Shown here piece by piece: positions 59,831 to 64,000 of a DNA stretch of 64,000 nt. The notes beneath the pieces were generated by a model that had not been told where the DNA came from, did no database searches, and saw only the letters and a program-made list of their open reading frames with translations. Where the stretch lies: NCBI RefSeq assembly GCF_014905555.1, contig NZ_BNGS01000003.1:620001-684000 (forward strand), in the 5' to 3' direction. Position 1 is the first letter of the stretch. The number at the start of each line of letters is the position of its first letter. Position numbers and translations under genes: made by a program. This DNA is from Streptomyces sp. Y2F8-2 (GTDB taxonomy: Bacteria > Actinomycetota > Actinomycetes > Streptomycetales > Streptomycetaceae).

Positions 59831-61009
59831 GTGTCGCTGCCACCCCTGGTCGAGCCGGCTTCCGAGCTCACCGTAGACGAGGTCCGCAGGTACTCCCGCC
59901 ACCTGATCATCCCCGATGTCGGGATGGACGGGCAGAAGCGGCTGAAGAACGCCAAGGTGCTCTGTGTGGGCGCCGGCGGTCTGGGCTCGCCGGCGCTGAT
60001 GTACCTGGCCGCGGCGGGCGTGGGAACGCTCGGCATCGTGGAGTTCGACGAGGTCGACGAGTCGAACCTGCAGCGGCAGATCATCCACAGCCAGTCCGAC
60101 ATCGGCCGCTCGAAGGCCGAGTCCGCGCGCGACACGGTCAAGGGCATCAACCCCTACGTGAACGTGGTCCTTCACGAGGAGCGGCTCGAGGCCGACAACG
60201 TGATGGACATCTTCAGCCAGTACGACCTCATCGTCGACGGCACGGACAACTTCGCGACGCGCTACCTGGTCAACGACGCGTGCGTGCTGCTGAACAAGCC
60301 GTACGTCTGGGGTTCGATCTACCGCTTCGACGGCCAGGCCTCCGTCTTCTGGTCGGAGCACGGCCCCTGCTACCGGTGCCTTTACCCGGAGCCCCCGCCG
60401 CCGGGCATGGTCCCCTCCTGCGCCGAGGGCGGTGTCCTCGGCGTGCTGTGCGCGTCGATCGGCTCCATCCAGGTGAACGAGGCGATCAAGCTCCTCGCGG
60501 GCATCGGCGAGCCGCTGGTCGGCCGACTGATGATCTACGACGCCCTGGAGATGCAGTACCGCCAGGTCAAGGTCCGCAAGGACCCGAACTGCGCGGTCTG
60601 CGGTGAGAACCCGACCGTCACCGAGCTCATCGACTACGAGGCCTTCTGCGGCGTCGTCTCCGAGGAGGCCCAGGCGGCGGCCGCCGACTCCACGATCACT
60701 CCCAAGCAGCTCAAGGAGTGGATCGACGACGGCGAGAACATCGACATCATCGACGTCCGCGAGCCGAACGAGTACGAGATCGTCTCCATCCCGGGCGCCA
60801 GGCTGATCCCGAAGAACGAGTTCCTGATGGGCACGGCCCTGGAGACCCTCCCGCAGGACAAGAAGATCGTCCTGCACTGCAAGACGGGTGTCCGCAGTGC
60901 GGAAGTCCTCGCCGTCCTGAAGTCGGCGGGCTTCTCCGACGCCGTCCACGTGGGCGGCGGCGTGATCGGCTGGGTCAACCAGATCGAACCGCACAAGCCG
61001 GTGTACTAA
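59831..61009 (+). CDS. moeZ: adenylyltransferase/sulfurtransferase MoeZ
   Basis: A 392-residue MoeB/ThiF-rhodanese fusion. The E1-like adenylation domain has VGAGGLGSPALMYLAAAGVG, VDGTDNFATRYLVND, and the CYRC/CAVC zinc-binding pairs. The C-terminal rhodanese domain has active-site Cys in HCKTGVRSAEVLAVL. It activates and thiolates sulfur-carrier proteins (MoaD, ThiS, CysO and, in actinomycetes, carriers of secondary metabolism). GTG with CGGAG upstream. A 13-bp-stem terminator with extra inner pairing follows. Mycobacterial MoeB1 (Rv3206c) is at the equivalent place, so this gene closes the conserved block. Confidence 0.95.
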   Translation: MSLPPLVEPASELTVDEVRRYSRHLIIPDVGMDGQKRLKNAKVLCVGAGGLGSPALMYLAAAGVGTLGIVEFDEVDESNLQRQIIHSQSDIGRSKAESARDTVKGINPYVNVVLHEERLEADNVMDIFSQYDLIVDGTDNFATRYLVNDACVLLNKPYVWGSIYRFDGQASVFWSEHGPCYRCLYPEPPPPGMVPSCAEGGVLGVLCASIGSIQVNEAIKLLAGIGEPLVGRLMIYDALEMQYRQVKVRKDPNCAVCGENPTVTELIDYEAFCGVVSEEAQAAAADSTITPKQLKEWIDDGENIDIIDVREPNEYEIVSIPGARLIPKNEFLMGTALETLPQDKKIVLHCKTGVRSAEVLAVLKSAGFSDAVHVGGGVIGWVNQIEPHKPVY

Positions 61010-61038
61010 ACAGCCACCTCGCTGACCAGCGAGACAGA

Positions 61039-61080
61039 AGAAGCCCACGGCTCTGACCAGCTCAGACGCCGTGGGCTTCT
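61039..61080 (+). terminator. terminator of moeZ
   Basis: AGAAGCCCACGGC (61039-61051) and GCCGTGGGCTTCT (61068-61080) form a 13-bp stem with an inner TCTGA/TCAGA pair, then GTCGTTGTTGG. Confidence 0.85.
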
Positions 61081-61140
61081 GTCGTTGTTGGTCGGCGTCG
61101 GGTGCCCTCGCACGGCCCGGAGACGGCCCGGCGGCCACCG

Positions 61141-61284
61141 CTAGACCACCCTGCCCTTCCTGCCGAGCGAGTCACCCAGGGACCTGAATACACGGCCCAG
61201 TCGCTCCGCCGTCTCCGCCGGCGGTTCCGGGATGGGCGCGTCCGGGCCTTGATGCGACCGCCGCTTTACAAGTTCGTTCACCAC
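61141..61284 (-). CDS. small basic ORF, 47 aa, uncertain
   Basis: Open from GTG 61284 (or 61281) to TAG 61141-61143; the product contains VNELVKRRSHQGPDAPIPEP and SLGDSLGRKGRVV. Codon use is high-GC and plausible, but the ribosome site is weak. It could be the 3' remnant of a disrupted gene. The 725-bp gap 61010-61734 has only this, the ORF at 61418 and nothing else I can support. Confidence 0.35.
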   Translation of the reverse strand: MVNELVKRRSHQGPDAPIPEPPAETAERLGRVFRSLGDSLGRKGRVV

Positions 61285-61417
61285 CCGGCCGGGCTAGGGC
61301 CCGCGTCGTGCACCCGTGCCGCACGCAGCTGCTGGTTGCCGCCGCCGTCCGCGGTCGTTGATGTCAACGCTGGATGTCAGCAGCTCCGGGTTAGACACTC
61401 ACCACGACAGCGGGCGG

Positions 61418-61543
61418 TCAATGACGAAGCTGATCGACCATGCTCGTGAAGCCGACCACCAAGGACGCAAGATCCAGCATCAGGAACCACCACTCGTTGG
61501 GCCTGCCGCGCTTCTTCCTCCACCGACGGTCGTTGCTCGTCAT
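61418..61543 (-). CDS. small membrane protein, 41 aa
   Basis: ATG 61543 with a strong AGGGAGGG ribosome site, encoding a basic N-terminus (MTSNDRRWRKKRGRPNEWW) and a single hydrophobic helix (FLMLDLASLVVGFTSMVDQL). The size, basic head and single TM recall small membrane toxins or stress peptides, but there is no evidence for either role. It sits at the start of the accessory segment. Confidence 0.5.
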   Translation of the reverse strand: MTSNDRRWRKKRGRPNEWWFLMLDLASLVVGFTSMVDQLRH

Positions 61544-61734
61544 ACAACACCCTCCCTGTAGACGTCGGCCCGGTGCGTAGGTGCCGAGCCGTTGACGAGG
61601 AGCGACAGTAGGGAGCAGGTCACTTGTTCTCACGCAAAGCGAGGTTGTTCAGGACGTAGTCCCAGATAAGCTCCGCACAAGTCAACGGTTGTCCTGGACG
61701 GGCCGGACAACGACTCGCAGGAGGACGGCTAGCT

Positions 61735-62820
61735 GTGCCCAGCTCGAAGCGGAGTGGACGGCCCTGGGGCCCGATACGGGCAGAGAACCCGAAGGCGCAA
61801 GAATTGTCACAGTTCCTGCGTAAGCAAGTCGAGGTGAGCGGGAAGACGCTGGCAGACCTCAGCAAGGAGACGAATTTCTCTAAGAGCCTGATCAGCGCCA
61901 ACCTGAGTGGCGCCATTCCTAAACCTGAATTCCTAAGAGCTCTGATTATTGCCACAGAGCAAAGCCATGCCCTGCGAAGTAAAAAAATTCAGCAGGCTCT
62001 AAGTCTCAGAGAAGCAGCTTGTGCGGTTCCGAGTACCTCATCCGTCCGACCTCCGGGTAGCACCAGCCAGCAAGACCTTACCCAATCACTAATCCAGTCC
62101 TTGCGGGACCAAATCGAACTAGAGCGGGCGCTTCGCTCGGCCATGCAACTGAACTGGGCACTGCTGTGGCAGGTGGGTTCGGTATCCACCTCGACTGCCG
62201 ACGGGGGTTCGGGGTCTCCGACTCGATCTCCTGATGGCTCGACGCCAAAAGCGGAGCGTCCTGAACAAGTTGTTGGGGATGGGGCACCCTCACCCCTCCC
62301 TGATTCGGGCCATGCTGAGGATCTGCAGCCACGTCCAGCGGCCCCAGAACGGCACCCTGGAGTTGGACTGCCAGCCGCCTTCTCGACGCATAACCCTACC
62401 AGCGACGAATTGCCCAGTCTGAATCGAAGGAGAATTGCTCTCCACGACCTTACGCCCGCAGCCTTCGAAGGCCTGGTGCGAGAGCTTTTTCTTGCTATGG
62501 GGTTCACTGCCTGGGCAGAGAATCGCGCCTCAGGGGACCGAGGGTTCGATGCGGTGACGATCAATGAGGACCCGGTAATGGGAGGATCAGTCCTCATTCA
62601 AGCAAAGAGAATCAAACGTCCGGTATCGGTCGAGTCTCTGAGGTCATTGGCTGGGGCAGTTGACTTCGAGCGCGCAACCAAGGGTTTCTTCGTGACCACC
62701 TCTCACTTCACCTCTGCCGCTTACGACTTTGCGGCCCGGAGCGGGAGAATTCAGTTGATCGATGGACGGTCGCTACAGTCGTTACTTTCTCAATATCTCG
62801 GGATTCAGGCAGACCTATAG
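61735..62820 (+). CDS. HTH plus Mrr-like restriction endonuclease-fold protein
   Basis: A 361-residue protein with lower GC than its neighbours. Residues of about 20-75 look like a XRE-type helix-turn-helix (LSQFLRKQVEVSGKTLADLSKETNFSKSLISANLSG). Residues 75-225 are helical then Pro/Ser-rich. The C-terminal 125 residues resemble the Mrr/restriction-endonuclease-like fold: LTPAAFEGLVRELFLAMGF, GDRGFDAVT (Asp near 272) and SVLIQAKRIK (Gln-Ala-Lys near 289-291), giving a D-QxK catalytic set. GTG with GGAGG upstream. Likely a DNA-binding nuclease, possibly defensive. Convergent with the HEPN-motif gene. Confidence 0.7.
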   Translation: MPSSKRSGRPWGPIRAENPKAQELSQFLRKQVEVSGKTLADLSKETNFSKSLISANLSGAIPKPEFLRALIIATEQSHALRSKKIQQALSLREAACAVPSTSSVRPPGSTSQQDLTQSLIQSLRDQIELERALRSAMQLNWALLWQVGSVSTSTADGGSGSPTRSPDGSTPKAERPEQVVGDGAPSPLPDSGHAEDLQPRPAAPERHPGVGLPAAFSTHNPTSDELPSLNRRRIALHDLTPAAFEGLVRELFLAMGFTAWAENRASGDRGFDAVTINEDPVMGGSVLIQAKRIKRPVSVESLRSLAGAVDFERATKGFFVTTSHFTSAAYDFAARSGRIQLIDGRSLQSLLSQYLGIQADL

Positions 62821-62998
62821 GTTCCGCCTCGCGACATCGGCAGAACGGCTTTGGGTTGGAAATTCCATAACCCAGTCAAGCGCCGCCGCGCCCGGATCCC
62901 GGGGCGCCAGTTTGGAAGATCGCATAACTGGACGAAAGGTGACCAGCAGGGTCGCCGACGCGCGGGTCTCTGTGGCGGTCCGCGTCACTCCTCGCTGT

Positions 62999-63856
62999 TC
63001 AGCGTTGGTCGTCGTTGAGCGCCCCCGCACGACCCAAGGACGGCGCGGCCTGCTTACGCTCTCCGGGCACAAGGTGAGAGTACAGCTCAAGTACCCCGGA
63101 GTCGTCTTTCGATATGCGAGCAAGACCGAACTTCGCGGCCACTTTGGTATCGAAGTCGATTACAACCCTGATCGCGCTGCTGGCGACGGCAATGTATTCG
63201 CGCAAGTTGAATCTGTAGCGTTCACCTTTCTTGGCATCGGGTACGATGCGCATGAAACGCTCGTCGATAATCCCTCGTCTATGCACCGCTAGGTTCCGAA
63301 TTGCGACGCCGCGCCTGAGTAGCATCCAATGCTTATCGCTTTCATGAATCTTCAGTCCCAGTCGCTTCTCGATGTAAGCGGCGATATCCTCTAAGCCTTT
63401 GTATGACAGTTGGCTGATGCGTCGCTCTGCCGCCCATGCCGCGAACGCTTCGATCGAGTCGTGGGCAAGAACTTCCTCGTATGTCACTTGCTCCTGGCTC
63501 TTGAGGAGTGCTGGGCTGCTCACTAGAGTCTCCGTGAGGACATCGGAAACATAGGAGAGGAAATTCTCAACGCACCGAGTCATGCCGTACTCGGAGACCA
63601 TGGGCAAGTTCTTATGAAGGGTTTCCTTGAATTGAGCGCGCTTCTCATACCAGTGAGGAAATCGCTTCTCTGGGCCATCGGGAGAGACGTCCGCGAAGGC
63701 TACGCCCAGCCGCTCCACCAGAGACTCGAACTCGCGAAACACCATGCTGGCTGAAGTCATATAAAGCATCTGGGCGTGATGATGCTTATAGAAAGCCCAA
63801 GCGGCTGTGGTGGCGAAGTCAGGAACTACGTCGAGCGCGTCGTCTTCATTCTCCAT
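62999..63856 (-). CDS. HEPN-motif protein, predicted RNase
   Basis: A 285-residue all-helical soluble protein. ATG 63856 has GGAGGGGG at 8 nt; a longer frame from 63979 lacks one. Near residues 187-192 it carries RNLAVH within RRGVAIRNLAVHRRG, an R-x4-H motif of the HEPN superfamily, which includes toxins and anti-phage RNases. The N-terminus (DDALDVVPDFATTAAWAFYK) and a Tyr/His-rich segment have no match I recognise. GC is lower and codon use differs from the core genes. No obvious MNT antitoxin partner is beside it; the neighbour is the Mrr-like protein. Confidence 0.55.
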   Translation of the reverse strand: MENEDDALDVVPDFATTAAWAFYKHHHAQMLYMTSASMVFREFESLVERLGVAFADVSPDGPEKRFPHWYEKRAQFKETLHKNLPMVSEYGMTRCVENFLSYVSDVLTETLVSSPALLKSQEQVTYEEVLAHDSIEAFAAWAAERRISQLSYKGLEDIAAYIEKRLGLKIHESDKHWMLLRRGVAIRNLAVHRRGIIDERFMRIVPDAKKGERYRFNLREYIAVASSAIRVVIDFDTKVAAKFGLARISKDDSGVLELYSHLVPGERKQAAPSLGRAGALNDDQR

Positions 63857-64000
63857 ATTGTGCCCCCTCCGTCGAACTGATCGACTCAGTCTGGCAGACC
63901 GGCCAGGTGTCGGGTGCAGGTTTTCACGCAGGTCGGTGGAGCGGCTTTGGGCTGGAGCTGCTTTGGTGCGAGTGATCATGGCCCCGTAAGCTTGCGGCGC

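Noticed and set aside
62762..63292. Forward ORF overlapping the HEPN-motif gene
   Set aside because: It is antisense to a gene with a better ribosome site and domain, and has no recognisable protein features.
1..64000. tRNA, rRNA, CRISPR arrays, integrase, transposase, prophage
   Set aside because: Scanned by eye for T-loop (GTTCGA) motifs, direct repeat arrays and recombinase motifs; none convincing. Small degraded elements cannot be excluded.

Overview
The window is a stretch of high-GC actinobacterial chromosome, almost certainly Streptomyces. It shows strong G/C bias at third codon positions, many GTG starts, 4-nt ATGA/GTGA gene overlaps, a mycothiol gene, actinobacteria-restricted small families (DUF3117, DUF3107, DUF3152, DUF6113, DUF6758) and Streptomyces-type interspersed repeats. 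I found no rRNA, tRNA, CRISPR array, integrase, transposase or origin.

Left part (1-31 kb) is housekeeping with a conserved actinobacterial gene order. It holds a truncated S9 peptidase, mshB with its partner membrane gene, a cell-envelope protein with a collagen-like N-terminus, an ABC-exporter/DesK-DesR-type two-component operon, ferredoxin fdxA with dapC and dapE (lysine/peptidoglycan precursor), a LOG-family hydrolase, a folP2-like gene, a DivIVA-domain protein with tag, an enoyl-CoA hydratase, DUF3117, and an envelope-stress block (O-methyltransferase, ECF sigma factor, ZAS anti-sigma factor, HtrA protease, TatB), then mrp, DUF1003 and MgtE-N/CBS. As I recall it, the Mycobacterium tuberculosis Rv1170-Rv1239c region has a similar order.

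Middle part (31-48 kb) has corA with a long leader, a SUFU protein, an MFS transporter, a PHP phosphoesterase, MarC, a NYN-domain protein, two alpha/beta hydrolases, a DEAD-box helicase with a very long repetitive basic tail, a ferritin-like protein, DUF3107, a TetR regulator and a DUF3152 zincin. The helicase-to-DUF3152 part, together with moeZ at 59.8 kb, matches my recollection of M. tuberculosis Rv3211-Rv3206c.

Between DUF3152 and moeZ lie two inserted units. The first is a peptide ABC transporter operon headed by a probable leaderless, cysteine-containing leader peptide. The second is a four-gene set (DUF3492/PelF-like glycosyltransferase, polytopic membrane protein, SDR epimerase, spherulin-4-like glycosidase) that looks like a reduced Pel-like aminosugar polysaccharide system; I consider it the most interesting unit here.

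The right edge (61.1-64 kb) drops in GC and has accessory character: two small reverse-strand ORFs, an HTH-Mrr nuclease-like protein, and a convergent protein with a HEPN RNase motif. This is a candidate defence or element-remnant module.
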